DNA of 64,000 nt from B1 sp964355075 (GTDB lineage: Bacteria; Bacteroidota; Bacteroidia; UKL13-3), in assembly GCA_964355075.1 (NCBI GenBank), contig CAYHCF010000006.1:54533-118532 (forward strand), given 5' to 3'. Shown one piece after another: positions 8,412 to 16,731 of this stretch. Position 1 is the stretch's first letter. Each line of letters starts with the position of its first letter. The notes beneath the pieces were generated by a model. It did no database searches. It was not told the DNA's origin and worked only from the letters and a program-made list of their open reading frames with translations. A program made the translations under genes and the position numbers.

Positions 8412-8918
8412 ATGAAAATTTCTATCATAGTGGCTGCCGATGAAAACTTCGGAATTGGGAAAAACAATCACTTGCTATGTCACCTTTCCGCAGATTTAAA
8501 ATATTTCAAACAAATTACGAATGGTCACCACATATTAATGGGAAGAAAAACATTTCAATCCATTGGGAAACCACTGCCAAATCGTATCAATCTGGTTATT
8601 TCAAAATCCAATATTTATTTTGAAGGTTGTCAGGTTTTTAATACGATTGAGGCTGGAATTAGCTTTAGTAAGCAAAAGGGGGAGCAAGAAATATTTATTA
8701 TTGGCGGTGATAGCATATATAAACAGAGTATTCATTTGGCAGATACCATTTACCTTACCCGAATCCATCATCTGTTCGATGCAGACGCCTTTTTCCCAGC
8801 TTTACTTACCTCAGAATGGAAATTAATCAGTCAAACCCATCGTGCAGCCGATGAGAAAAATAGCTATTCCTTTACCTTAGAAACCTATACCAGAATTACG
8901 CAGAAATTCGTATTTTGA
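8412..8918 (+). CDS. folA: Dihydrofolate reductase
   Basis: 168 residues, the usual size. N-terminal SIIVAADENFGIGKNN, the substrate helix with acidic residue (HLSADLKYFKQIT), the NADPH motif MGRKTFQSIGKPLPNR and FIIGGDSIY are all present. It reduces dihydrofolate to tetrahydrofolate for one-carbon metabolism and thymidylate synthesis. No thyA lies beside it. A possible promoter, TTTG-N18-TATATTTA, ends three bases before the ATG and would give a leaderless mRNA, but its -7 box is imperfect. Confidence 0.96.
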   Translation: MKISIIVAADENFGIGKNNHLLCHLSADLKYFKQITNGHHILMGRKTFQSIGKPLPNRINLVISKSNIYFEGCQVFNTIEAGISFSKQKGEQEIFIIGGDSIYKQSIHLADTIYLTRIHHLFDADAFFPALLTSEWKLISQTHRAADEKNSYSFTLETYTRITQKFVF

Positions 8919-8921
8919 TTG

Positions 8922-8929
8922 TATATTCG
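8922..8929 (+). promoter_or_regulatory. Candidate -7 box upstream of purD
   Basis: TATATTCG matches TAnnTTCG just after the folA stop codon; no TTG was found at the usual distance upstream. It would leave a 5' UTR of roughly 65-70 nt for purD. Confidence 0.35.
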
Positions 8930-9003
8930 TAATTGTGATTAACACAATATGTCTGTTATTTAATTAATCATCAAATTGTTATAATAAGTATATAAAAGTC
9001 AAA

Positions 9004-10281
9004 ATGAATATTTTAGTTATTGGTTCAGGAGGAAGGGAGCATGCCTTTTCTGTTCAATTATCGAAAAGCAGTTTGTGTTCAAACCTTTTTATTTTGCCGG
9101 GTAATGCCGGCACTGCCCAATGTGGTACAAATATTAATATCCCGGTGAATGACTTTAAATCTATCGGTAATTTCTGCCTCGAAAACGATATTCAAATGCT
9201 TATTGTGGGTCCTGAAGATCCATTGGTAAATGGCATAAAAAACTATTTTGAAAACATAGATTCTTTACAGAAAATACTTCTTGTAGGTCCGGATAAAAAG
9301 GGTGCCCAAATGGAGGGAAGTAAAGACTGGAGTAAGGCATTCATGTCCAAATATGGTATTCCAACCGCTCAATACAAAACTTTCCAAAACGATACCCTTG
9401 AAGCGGGAATAGAATATGTCAAAAATCATTCCCTCCCTGTTGTATTAAAAGCCGATGGTCTGGCCGCCGGAAAAGGTGTTTTGATCTGCGAAAATCAGGA
9501 TGAAGCCATTCATGAAATCCATCAAATGATTCAGGAAAAGAAATTTGGTGAGGCCAGTTCGAAAGTAGTTGTAGAAGAATTTTTGAAAGGTATCGAATTG
9601 TCGGTTTTTGTCTTAACTGATGGCAAGAATTATAAAATACTTCCATCAGCAAAAGACTATAAACGAATAGGAGAGGGGGATACCGGTCTCAACACAGGTG
9701 GAATGGGAGCCGTAAGCCCGGTTCCTTTTGCGGATGCCGCCTTTATAAAAAAAGTGGAAGAACGGATCATTATTCCTACCATCAGAGGACTTCAACAGGA
9801 AAATATTCATTATGCGGGTTTTATTTTTATTGGTTTGATGAATGTTCATGGCGATCCAGTCGTAATTGAATATAATTGCCGAATGGGCGATCCTGAATCA
9901 GAAGTTGTTTTACCTCTGATCCAAAATGATTTTGTTGAACTCATGCTGGCAACTGTTAATGGAACTTTAAATCGGGTAGAATTAAGAATTGATACAGCCA
10001 GTGCAGCCACCATTATGCTTGTTTCTAAAGGTTATCCGGGGGATTACGAAAAGGGAAAAGTGATGACCGGTTTCGATCAGGTAAAGGATTCTATCTTGTT
10101 TCATAGTGGAACCATTCAGAATGAAAAGGGTGAAATTTTAAGCAATGGAGGAAGAGTGCTGGCCATTACTTCATTGGGTAATAATTTGAAAGAAGCGGTT
10201 CTAAAGAGTTTAAGAAGTGCAGAATTGATCCACTTCGAAAACAAAAATTATCGCCGGGATATTGGTTTTGAATTTATATAA
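9004..10281 (+). CDS. purD: Phosphoribosylamine-glycine ligase (GARS)
   Basis: 425 residues, full length. N-terminal MNILVIGSGGREHAFS, ATP-grasp motifs PVVLKADGLAAGKGVLIC and EEFLKGIELSVFVLTDG, the NTGGMGAVSPVPFAD block and VIEYNCRMGDPESEVVLPL. It joins phosphoribosylamine and glycine with ATP hydrolysis in step two of purine synthesis. No other pur gene is nearby. A multidrug-type MFS gene starts 10 bp after the stop and is probably co-transcribed. Confidence 0.97.
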   Translation: MNILVIGSGGREHAFSVQLSKSSLCSNLFILPGNAGTAQCGTNINIPVNDFKSIGNFCLENDIQMLIVGPEDPLVNGIKNYFENIDSLQKILLVGPDKKGAQMEGSKDWSKAFMSKYGIPTAQYKTFQNDTLEAGIEYVKNHSLPVVLKADGLAAGKGVLICENQDEAIHEIHQMIQEKKFGEASSKVVVEEFLKGIELSVFVLTDGKNYKILPSAKDYKRIGEGDTGLNTGGMGAVSPVPFADAAFIKKVEERIIIPTIRGLQQENIHYAGFIFIGLMNVHGDPVVIEYNCRMGDPESEVVLPLIQNDFVELMLATVNGTLNRVELRIDTASAATIMLVSKGYPGDYEKGKVMTGFDQVKDSILFHSGTIQNEKGEILSNGGRVLAITSLGNNLKEAVLKSLRSAELIHFENKNYRRDIGFEFI

Positions 10282-10291
10282 GATAGAATAA

Positions 10292-11506
10292 ATGGCTGGG
10301 AAAAAGACGGCTGCAATGGGTTTCATTTTTGTGACCCTGTTGTTGGATATAATTGGATTAGGAATTATTGTACCGGTAATTCCAAAATTAATAGCTGAAT
10401 TAATACATGGTGACATGAGCGACGCATCTTTATACGGTGGCTGGCTTATGTTTTCGTATGCCATTTTTCAGTTTATGTTTTCTCCTGTTTTGGGGAATTT
10501 AAGCGATCGTTATGGTCGTAGGCCCGTATTGTTGTTTTCCTTAATTGGTTTCGGTATCAATTATATAGTTTTGGCGTTTGCTCCAAATATTATCTGGCTT
10601 TTTATCGGGCGAATCTTAGCCGGGATTACTGGAGCAAGTATGACAACAGCAACTGCCTATATCGCTGATATTAGCAGTCCCGAAAAACGTGCTCAGAATT
10701 TCGGAATGATCGGAATGGCTTTTGGGTTGGGTTTCATCATCGGTCCGGTTCTGGGGGGTGTACTGGGTCATTATGGATCACGTATTCCATTTTTTGCAGC
10801 TGCCGGTGTTTCATTTTTGAATTTTGCTTATGGATATTTTGTTTTACCCGAATCCTTATCAAAAGAAAACCGAAGAAAATTTGATTGGAAAAGAGCAAAT
10901 CCTTTGGGCACCCTCAAACACCTTAATAAATATCCGATCGTGAGTGGTTTGATCGGCTCTCTGTTTTGTGTTTATATGGCTTCGCACGCGGTACAAAGTA
11001 CCTGGACTTATTTTACCATAGAAAAATTTAACTGGGACGCCAAAATGGTTGGCTATTCTTTAGGTGTAGTTGGTTTATTGGTTGCCATTGTTCAGGGAGG
11101 TTTAATCAGAGTGATTAATCCCAGAATTGGCCAGAAAAAATCTGTGATCGTTGGGATGCTATTATATATAATTGGCCTGGTATTATTTGCCTTTGCCAGC
11201 GAAAGCTGGATGATGTTTGTATTCCTGATTCCTTATTGTTTGGGAGGCATTGCAGGCCCTGCGCTTCAGGGTTTGATATCCAATCAGGTGCCGGCCAATG
11301 AGCAAGGAGAATTACAGGGCGGAATAACCAGCTTAGTGAGCGTAAGCTCCATTTTTGGCCCCTTGCTCATGACTCATTTATTCTCCTATTTTACCGGACA
11401 TACTACCCCAATTTATTTTGCCGGAGCACCCTTTTTAATGGCCGCAATTTTTTGTATCCTGAGTGTGGTAATTGCTTACAAGTTTTTGAAATCAGTGAAG
11501 CTGTAG
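10292..11506 (+). CDS. MFS transporter, TetA-like (DHA1 family)
   Basis: 404 residues with about 12 hydrophobic segments. Diagnostic motifs are LLLDIIGLGIIVPVIPKL in helix 1 (TetA/TCR signature), GNLSDRYGRRPVLL between helices 2 and 3 (motif A) and GLGFIIGPVLGG in helix 5 (motif C of drug:H+ antiporters). Likely a proton-driven efflux pump; substrate unknown. The short distance to purD suggests one transcript. Confidence 0.9.
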   Translation: MAGKKTAAMGFIFVTLLLDIIGLGIIVPVIPKLIAELIHGDMSDASLYGGWLMFSYAIFQFMFSPVLGNLSDRYGRRPVLLFSLIGFGINYIVLAFAPNIIWLFIGRILAGITGASMTTATAYIADISSPEKRAQNFGMIGMAFGLGFIIGPVLGGVLGHYGSRIPFFAAAGVSFLNFAYGYFVLPESLSKENRRKFDWKRANPLGTLKHLNKYPIVSGLIGSLFCVYMASHAVQSTWTYFTIEKFNWDAKMVGYSLGVVGLLVAIVQGGLIRVINPRIGQKKSVIVGMLLYIIGLVLFAFASESWMMFVFLIPYCLGGIAGPALQGLISNQVPANEQGELQGGITSLVSVSSIFGPLLMTHLFSYFTGHTTPIYFAGAPFLMAAIFCILSVVIAYKFLKSVKL

Positions 11507-11546
11507 TTTTCAGTTTATCCTAATATACGTTGCAGAAAGAAATTCA

Positions 11547-12089
11547 ATGAGCAGGGAACATTTAAAAAACATGAAACAGATTTTACAAACACCTGTAAAT
11601 AAGGGTTTGGATGTCTGGATAGCGGATACAGCGCGCGTTTTTGGAAGGGTCACCCTTGGGAATAGGTGTTCAGTGTGGTTTGGTGCCGTGCTGCGTGGCG
11701 ATACGGATAGCATTAACATTGGGCATGAAACCAATATACAGGAAAATGTGGTTATTCATGTTGATCCGGGCGATCCGGTAATAATTGGTGATGCCTGTAT
11801 CATTGGTCACGGGGCAATCGTTCATGGAGCTAAATTAGGGAATCATGTTTTAGTAGGTATGCATGCCACTATTTTAAACAAGGCCATTATCGGCAACTTT
11901 TGCATCATCGGTGCCAATGCCTTGGTAACAGAAGGAATGCAAATTCCGGATTATTCTATAGTAATGGGATCACCCGGAAAAATCGTAAAACAGCTCAGCC
12001 CCGAACACATCGAAAAAGTAAAGCAAAACGCCCAAAATTATGTGGATTTAAGCAGGGAGTATTTGAAGTATTATAGTGCAGTGGATTAA
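11547..12089 (+). CDS. Gamma-class carbonic anhydrase family protein (left-handed beta-helix)
   Basis: 180 residues, or 172 from the second ATG at 11571, which is equally plausible. Hexapeptide-repeat pattern throughout (VFGRVTLGNRCSVWFGAVLR, IGHETNIQENVVIHV, VIIGDACIIGHGAIVHG). The zinc-ligand histidines of the YrdA/PaaY/CamH group appear as VIHVDPGDP, IGHGAIVHG and GMHATI. Function is either carbonic anhydrase or a related zinc-hexapeptide enzyme; activity cannot be inferred from sequence alone. The C-terminus is a short helix (EHIEKVKQNAQNYVDL). Confidence 0.9.
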   Translation: MSREHLKNMKQILQTPVNKGLDVWIADTARVFGRVTLGNRCSVWFGAVLRGDTDSINIGHETNIQENVVIHVDPGDPVIIGDACIIGHGAIVHGAKLGNHVLVGMHATILNKAIIGNFCIIGANALVTEGMQIPDYSIVMGSPGKIVKQLSPEHIEKVKQNAQNYVDLSREYLKYYSAVD

Positions 12090-12145
12090 TGGGCTGTCCA
12101 AATCGTTTTGTTTTGAGAGTAAATTCAAAGCCCAATCTTTTTCCA

Positions 12146-12153
12146 TACTTTCG
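12146..12153 (+). promoter_or_regulatory. -7 box TACTTTCG upstream of the MATE gene
   Basis: Fits TAnnTTCG followed by C. It lies inside the long open frame that starts at 12076, so the residues encoded before about 12160 are unlikely to be translated. It supports the TTG start at 12175. No TTG at the usual -33 distance. Confidence 0.45.
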
Positions 12154-12174
12154 CAGGCCAAAATTTTAAGAGTC

Positions 12175-13548
12175 TTGCAAAAACTGTTTTCAATTTATAA
12201 ACCTTATTTTAAACATATAGCCAAGCTAAGCTATCCGATTATTATTGGTCAGCTTGGAATTGTTTTAATGGGTGTTGCCGATGTAATTATGATTGGCAAA
12301 TTGGATGCAGTGAACCTCGCAGCCGCCTCCTTTGCAAATGCCATTTACTTTACCGTATGTATTCTGGGTATCGGAACCCTAACCGCCGTATCGCCTTTGG
12401 TGGCAAAATCAAAAGGTGCCGGGCACCCCAACCAGTGTGCCATTTTATTAAGGCAATCCGTCATCGCTGCATTGATTCTTTCCGTTTTTATCAGCATCAT
12501 TTTGTTTCTTATTACTGAAAATCTGCAAATATTTCATCAAACAGAAAGAGTAAATGAGCTCACTAAGAACTTTCTGCATCTGCTCAATGCCGGGACCTTT
12601 CCTTTATTGATATTTTTAGCTATTAAACAATACAGCGATGGATTGTCTATTACAAAACCATCAGCCGTCATTACGATGATTGCCTTAGGAATTAATGTTT
12701 TCTTGAACTGGGTACTGATATATGGAAATCTGGGCTTCCATGCAATGGGTCTTTTAGGAGCAGGTTTTGCAACTTCTTTTGCCCGCCTGGCGATGGCTGT
12801 TATGATGTATTTGTACGTGAGGTTTAATGCTATTTACAAGCCCTATATGCGGTTAAAACAACATGAGCAGGACACAGTGTTCTTAAAAGAGATTTTTAAA
12901 ATCGGATTGCCTTCCGGCTTTCAATATTTTTTTGAACTTGCCGCATTTGCTTTTGCCGCTGTCATGATTGGTTGGATCAGCGAATATGCACTGGCCGCAC
13001 ACCAGATAGCTATTAATATAGCGTCCACAACTTATATGATAGCCCTGGGTATTTCAGCCGGTGGTTCCATCGCAGTGGGGGATGCATACGGCAGACGAAA
13101 TAAACTGGATTTAATCCGTTCAGGTAATGCCTCTCTTCTGATAGGTGCTATGTTTATGGGATGCTGTGCGGTCTTGCTTTTCTGCTTCAAAGAGCAAATT
13201 GTATTATTGTATATCACAGATAAAAATGTAACAGACATGGCCGTTCAACTCATATTGATAGCCGCTTTCTTTCAGTTAAGCGATGGAATCCAATGTGTTG
13301 GACTGGGTATCCTGAGAGGCATAGGTGATACCAAAATGCCAACCGCTTTTACCATTTTTGCCTATTGGGCGGTAGCCATTCCTGTTGGTTATTGGTTAGG
13401 CTTCGTTAAAAATTTTAGTTTGTATGGTATTTGGATCGGACTTTTGCTGGGTTTAACTATTTCTGCCATATTTTTAAGTTTGCGGTTTATAAAATTAAGC
13501 CGAAAAGTTATCGTAAGTTACCAAAGTCATTTGAAGGATATCGATTAA
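12175..13548 (+). CDS. MATE family efflux transporter
   Basis: 457 residues from TTG 12175. The open frame reaches back to GTG 12076 inside the preceding gene, but the extra 33 residues are not family-like and contain a -7 box; no ATG occurs before the first membrane helix. Twelve hydrophobic segments; MATE hallmarks include LSYPIIIGQLGIVLMGVADVIMIG in helix 1, with VLIYGNLGFHAMGLLGAGFAT and AAHQIAINIA. It exports cationic compounds using Na+ or H+. The stop codon directly abuts the next permease gene. Confidence 0.88.
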   Translation: MQKLFSIYKPYFKHIAKLSYPIIIGQLGIVLMGVADVIMIGKLDAVNLAAASFANAIYFTVCILGIGTLTAVSPLVAKSKGAGHPNQCAILLRQSVIAALILSVFISIILFLITENLQIFHQTERVNELTKNFLHLLNAGTFPLLIFLAIKQYSDGLSITKPSAVITMIALGINVFLNWVLIYGNLGFHAMGLLGAGFATSFARLAMAVMMYLYVRFNAIYKPYMRLKQHEQDTVFLKEIFKIGLPSGFQYFFELAAFAFAAVMIGWISEYALAAHQIAINIASTTYMIALGISAGGSIAVGDAYGRRNKLDLIRSGNASLLIGAMFMGCCAVLLFCFKEQIVLLYITDKNVTDMAVQLILIAAFFQLSDGIQCVGLGILRGIGDTKMPTAFTIFAYWAVAIPVGYWLGFVKNFSLYGIWIGLLLGLTISAIFLSLRFIKLSRKVIVSYQSHLKDID

Positions 13549-14436
13549 GTGAGCCAAAGATTAAAAGTACATATTGCTTTATTTATTGTTGCTTTGATTT
13601 ACGGAGCTACTTTCACTCTGGCAAAGCTCGTAATGCCCTTGTACATTAAACCCTTTGCCTTTATTTTATTAAGGGTGGGCGTTGCATCTGTATGCATTTA
13701 TTTGTTTCATCGTTATTATGTAAAAGGGAAAATTACGGATCGAAAAGATTTCTTTCCTTTATTCGTTTGTGCCGTATTTGGGATAGCAGGAAATATGCTT
13801 TTGTTTTTTCAGGGATTATCTATTACCTCCCCAATTAATGCCTCTGTTTTAATGTTGAATACCCCCGTTTTTGTATTGGTATTTGCAGTTATTATATTAA
13901 AAGAAAAGCTCACTTTTCAAATTGTCGGTGGTATTATTCTTGCAGCTTTCGGGGCTTTGTTCTTAATTGGGGGCGCCCGCTTTCAATTTGATTCCACAAC
14001 AGCTTTGGGCGATTTATATATAACCATGAACGCCATTATTTACGCCTTTTACTTAGTTTATGCGAAACGTTTAATGGTAAAATATCACCCTTTAACCGTT
14101 ACGCTTTATGCCTTTTTCTTTGGGTTTATCCTGGTATTGCCATTCGGTTTGAACCAAACGCTGGAAATAGATTTTTTACATCTTCCATTGTTTATTTGGG
14201 GATGCATTGCTTTTATTACCATAGGTGCAACTTTTCTTACTTATGTATTAAATGCTTATGCCCTAAGATATGCCAGTTCAAGTCTGGTTGGTACCTACAT
14301 ATACCTTCAACCGGTTCTTGCAACCCTTATTGCTGTTTCTACCGGAAAGGATGAGTTATCTGTACAAAAAATTATCAGTATGCTTATTGTTTTCGCCGGA
14401 GTTTATCTTGCATCTTATAAAAAAAGCTCAGGATAA
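13549..14436 (+). CDS. EamA/DMT family permease
   Basis: 295 residues with ten hydrophobic segments in two EamA repeats (first: ALIYGATFTLAKLVMPLYI; second: GDLYITMNAIIYAFYLVYAKR). Start is GTG, immediately after the TAA of the MATE gene, so the two are certainly one transcript. Proteins of this family move small metabolites or amino acids across the inner membrane; no substrate can be named. Confidence 0.88.
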   Translation: MSQRLKVHIALFIVALIYGATFTLAKLVMPLYIKPFAFILLRVGVASVCIYLFHRYYVKGKITDRKDFFPLFVCAVFGIAGNMLLFFQGLSITSPINASVLMLNTPVFVLVFAVIILKEKLTFQIVGGIILAAFGALFLIGGARFQFDSTTALGDLYITMNAIIYAFYLVYAKRLMVKYHPLTVTLYAFFFGFILVLPFGLNQTLEIDFLHLPLFIWGCIAFITIGATFLTYVLNAYALRYASSSLVGTYIYLQPVLATLIAVSTGKDELSVQKIISMLIVFAGVYLASYKKSSG

Positions 14437-14505
14437 ACGCTCGTTTCTCGTTTCTCCTTCTCAAACCATTTCACAATACTCATCTCCCTTTTCCCCATAA
14501 TTCCT

Positions 14506-14513
14506 TACCTTCG
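14506..14513 (+). promoter_or_regulatory. -7 box TACCTTCG of the yicC-gmk-nadD group
   Basis: Matches TAnnTTCG followed by C; the ATG at 14533 lies 19 bases past the box, giving a leader of about 10-13 nt. The usual TTG at -33 is absent. Confidence 0.5.
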
Positions 14514-14532
14514 CCTTTTATAAATTGTTTGT

Positions 14533-15402
14533 ATGTTAAGATCCATGACCGGCTTTGGCCTTGCTGAAATTGATACGGAAAAGTTTACTGTTAAACTTGA
14601 AATCAAATCTTTGAATTCTAAATTTCTGGAGATGAACATGCGTATGCCCCGCCAATGGCAACATAAGGAACTGGAATTACGAAAAGAGCTTACTAAATTA
14701 ATTGAAAGGGGTACCGTTCAGGTTAATTTGAATATCTCATATAAATTGATCCAGGATAAAATAACCCCCATCAATCAGGAGGTAGTGTCCTATTACCTGG
14801 CCGAAGTAAAAAAAATGTCGGAGGCATCAGGTTGGCCCGCTGAACAATTATTAAACAATGTTTTTACCTTACCTAATATCATTCAGCCAAATGAAGAAAC
14901 TCCTGCCGAAGAGGATTGGAAACAGATTATGAATGCAGCTCACCTGGCCTTTAAGCAGTTTGATGAATTTCGTTTACAGGAAGGCAATATGCTTGCTTCT
15001 GAACTGAGAAAAATGTGCCTGCTGATTCGAAATAAAATGGAAGAACTTACTCCTTTTGAAGAGGAACGCATTAATACGGTTAAAGAACGTATTCTGCGCG
15101 ACCTTCAAACTTTAAATCAGGAACAATTAGATAAGAACCGCTTCGAACAGGAGTTGATCTATTATATCGAAAAGCTTGATATCAGCGAAGAGAAAACCAG
15201 GCTTGCCCAACATTGCGATTACTTCGCCGAAACCATAGAATCGGCTTCAACCGGGAAAAAATTAGGATTTATCGCTCAGGAAATGGGCAGAGAAATTAAT
15301 ACCATCGGATCTAAATCCAATCATCATATCATGCAGCGTCGGGTTGTTGAAATGAAAGATGAACTCGAAAAAATAAAAGAACAAATTAATAATGTTTTAT
15401 AA
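14533..15402 (+). CDS. yicC: YicC family endoribonuclease
   Basis: 289 residues. Begins MLRSMTGFGLAEIDTEKF and carries the family blocks VKLEIKSLNSKFLEMNMRMP, a long coiled middle (LELRKELTKLIERGTVQV) and the C-terminal DUF1732 segment KKLGFIAQEMGREINTIGSKS. The E. coli and B. subtilis homologues are RNases. It is directly followed by gmk, an arrangement found in many bacteria, and the three genes yicC-gmk-nadD are probably one operon. Confidence 0.94.
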   Translation: MLRSMTGFGLAEIDTEKFTVKLEIKSLNSKFLEMNMRMPRQWQHKELELRKELTKLIERGTVQVNLNISYKLIQDKITPINQEVVSYYLAEVKKMSEASGWPAEQLLNNVFTLPNIIQPNEETPAEEDWKQIMNAAHLAFKQFDEFRLQEGNMLASELRKMCLLIRNKMEELTPFEEERINTVKERILRDLQTLNQEQLDKNRFEQELIYYIEKLDISEEKTRLAQHCDYFAETIESASTGKKLGFIAQEMGREINTIGSKSNHHIMQRRVVEMKDELEKIKEQINNVL

Positions 15403-15424
15403 GGCAAATTCATAAGTTGCAGGG

Positions 15425-15988
15425 ATGAATAAAGTTGTCATATTTTGTGCGCCATCAGGTTCCGGAAAAACCACCATTGTAAAATATTTATTATCGGTGA
15501 ATCCCCTCTTATCATTTTCCGTTTCTGCCTGTACACGAGAACCAAGGGAAGAGGAGATAGCCGGAAAAGATTATTATTTTTTGTCGCAGGAAGCGTTTAA
15601 ACACAGAATAGCAAATAATGAATTCCTGGAATATGAAGAAGTTTACGATGGCAATTATTATGGAACACTAAAATCGGAAATTGAACGGATCTGGGCTTTG
15701 AATAAAGTGGTAGTATTTGATGTTGATGTGATTGGCGGACTCAATATTAAAAAATATTTTGGAGATAAGGCGCTGAGTGTTTTTGTGAAACCACCCGGCA
15801 TTGAAGTGTTAAAACACCGACTCCGTTATCGTTCAACCGAAACAGAAGAAACTTTGAAGATTAGAATTGATAAAGCGGTTCAGGAATTACAGTTTGAAAG
15901 TAAATTTGAACATGTAATATTAAATGATCAATTAGATATAGCATTGGTTCAAGCCGAAGAGTTGGTAAATGATTTTTTAAGTAAATGA
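15425..15988 (+). CDS. gmk: Guanylate kinase
   Basis: 187 residues. P-loop FCAPSGSGKTTI, GMP-binding SVSACTREPREEEIAGKDYYF with EFLEYEEVYDGNYYGT, and the lid region RLRYRSTETEETLKIRI are all visible. It phosphorylates GMP to GDP. Lies 22 bp after yicC and 37 bp before nadD on the same strand. Confidence 0.97.
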   Translation: MNKVVIFCAPSGSGKTTIVKYLLSVNPLLSFSVSACTREPREEEIAGKDYYFLSQEAFKHRIANNEFLEYEEVYDGNYYGTLKSEIERIWALNKVVVFDVDVIGGLNIKKYFGDKALSVFVKPPGIEVLKHRLRYRSTETEETLKIRIDKAVQELQFESKFEHVILNDQLDIALVQAEELVNDFLSK

Positions 15989-16025
15989 TCGAATTTATTA
16001 CTTTGCACATCTGTAAATTATAAAT

Positions 16026-16601
16026 ATGCATATCGGACTCTTTTTCGGATCTTTTAACCCCATTCATTGCGGACATTTAATTATTGCGAATTATATGGCT
16101 GATTATGCGTTTATGGATGAAATCTGGTTTGTAGTTTCTCCCCAAAATCCTTTAAAAGCCAGTGAAGAATTGCTGGATGAAAAGATACGGCTGCAATTAT
16201 TACAATTAGCCATTCAAAATGATTCTCGTTTTAAAGTGAGCGATTTCGAATTCAGCCTGCCGCGTCCTTCTTATACCGAGCATACTTTATCGCGTTTGAG
16301 AGCAAGTTATTCCGAACACCAGTTTACGTTAATTATTGGAGGAGATAATTATCAGGAGTTTCATAAATGGAAAGATTACCAATCCATACTTGAACATCAT
16401 AAAGTGAATGTTTATGCCCGTGCGGGAATCGCTGAGAAGCCATTAACGGCCAATCATCCGAAAATAAAATTATTTGAGGTTCCTTTGTTAAACATATCTT
16501 CAACTTATGTGAGAGAAACCATACAAGCCGGAAAATCTATCCGTTACCTGGTACCCGAATCTGTTCGATTAGAAATAATAAAGCAAGGCTATTATTTATA
16601 G
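16026..16601 (+). CDS. nadD: Nicotinate-nucleotide adenylyltransferase
   Basis: 191 residues. Nucleotidyltransferase motif GLFFGSFNPIHCGHLIIA, substrate segment EIWFVVSPQNPLK, LIIGGDNYQEFHKW and the C-terminal ISSTYVRETI. It makes deamido-NAD from nicotinate mononucleotide and ATP. A TTACTTTGC box about 20 bases upstream resembles a -7 element with shifted spacing and could give nadD its own promoter besides readthrough from gmk. Confidence 0.96.
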   Translation: MHIGLFFGSFNPIHCGHLIIANYMADYAFMDEIWFVVSPQNPLKASEELLDEKIRLQLLQLAIQNDSRFKVSDFEFSLPRPSYTEHTLSRLRASYSEHQFTLIIGGDNYQEFHKWKDYQSILEHHKVNVYARAGIAEKPLTANHPKIKLFEVPLLNISSTYVRETIQAGKSIRYLVPESVRLEIIKQGYYL

Positions 16602-16617
16602 GTAATTGATTTGAATG

Positions 16618-16703
16618 GCTACAAAGAAACGAAGAAACAAAAATAATTTTTTTATCCATCGCCACCTAAATTCTTAATCTTCGTTTCTTAGTTTCTTTGT
16701 AGC
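16618..16703. repeat. Interspersed inverted repeat between convergent nadD and aldehyde dehydrogenase genes
   Basis: Arms 16618-16638 and 16683-16703 (21 bp, one mismatch, beginning GCTACAAAGAAAC) surround a 44-nt spacer. It sits between converging genes and could act as a bidirectional terminator or be a REP-like dispersed repeat. Confidence 0.75.
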
Positions 16704-16731
16704 GAAAAAAGGCAAAATTACTAAGTTTCCA

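Noticed and set aside
12076..12174. N-terminal extension of the MATE gene from GTG 12076
   Set aside because: Overlaps the previous gene, is not family-like and contains a promoter box.
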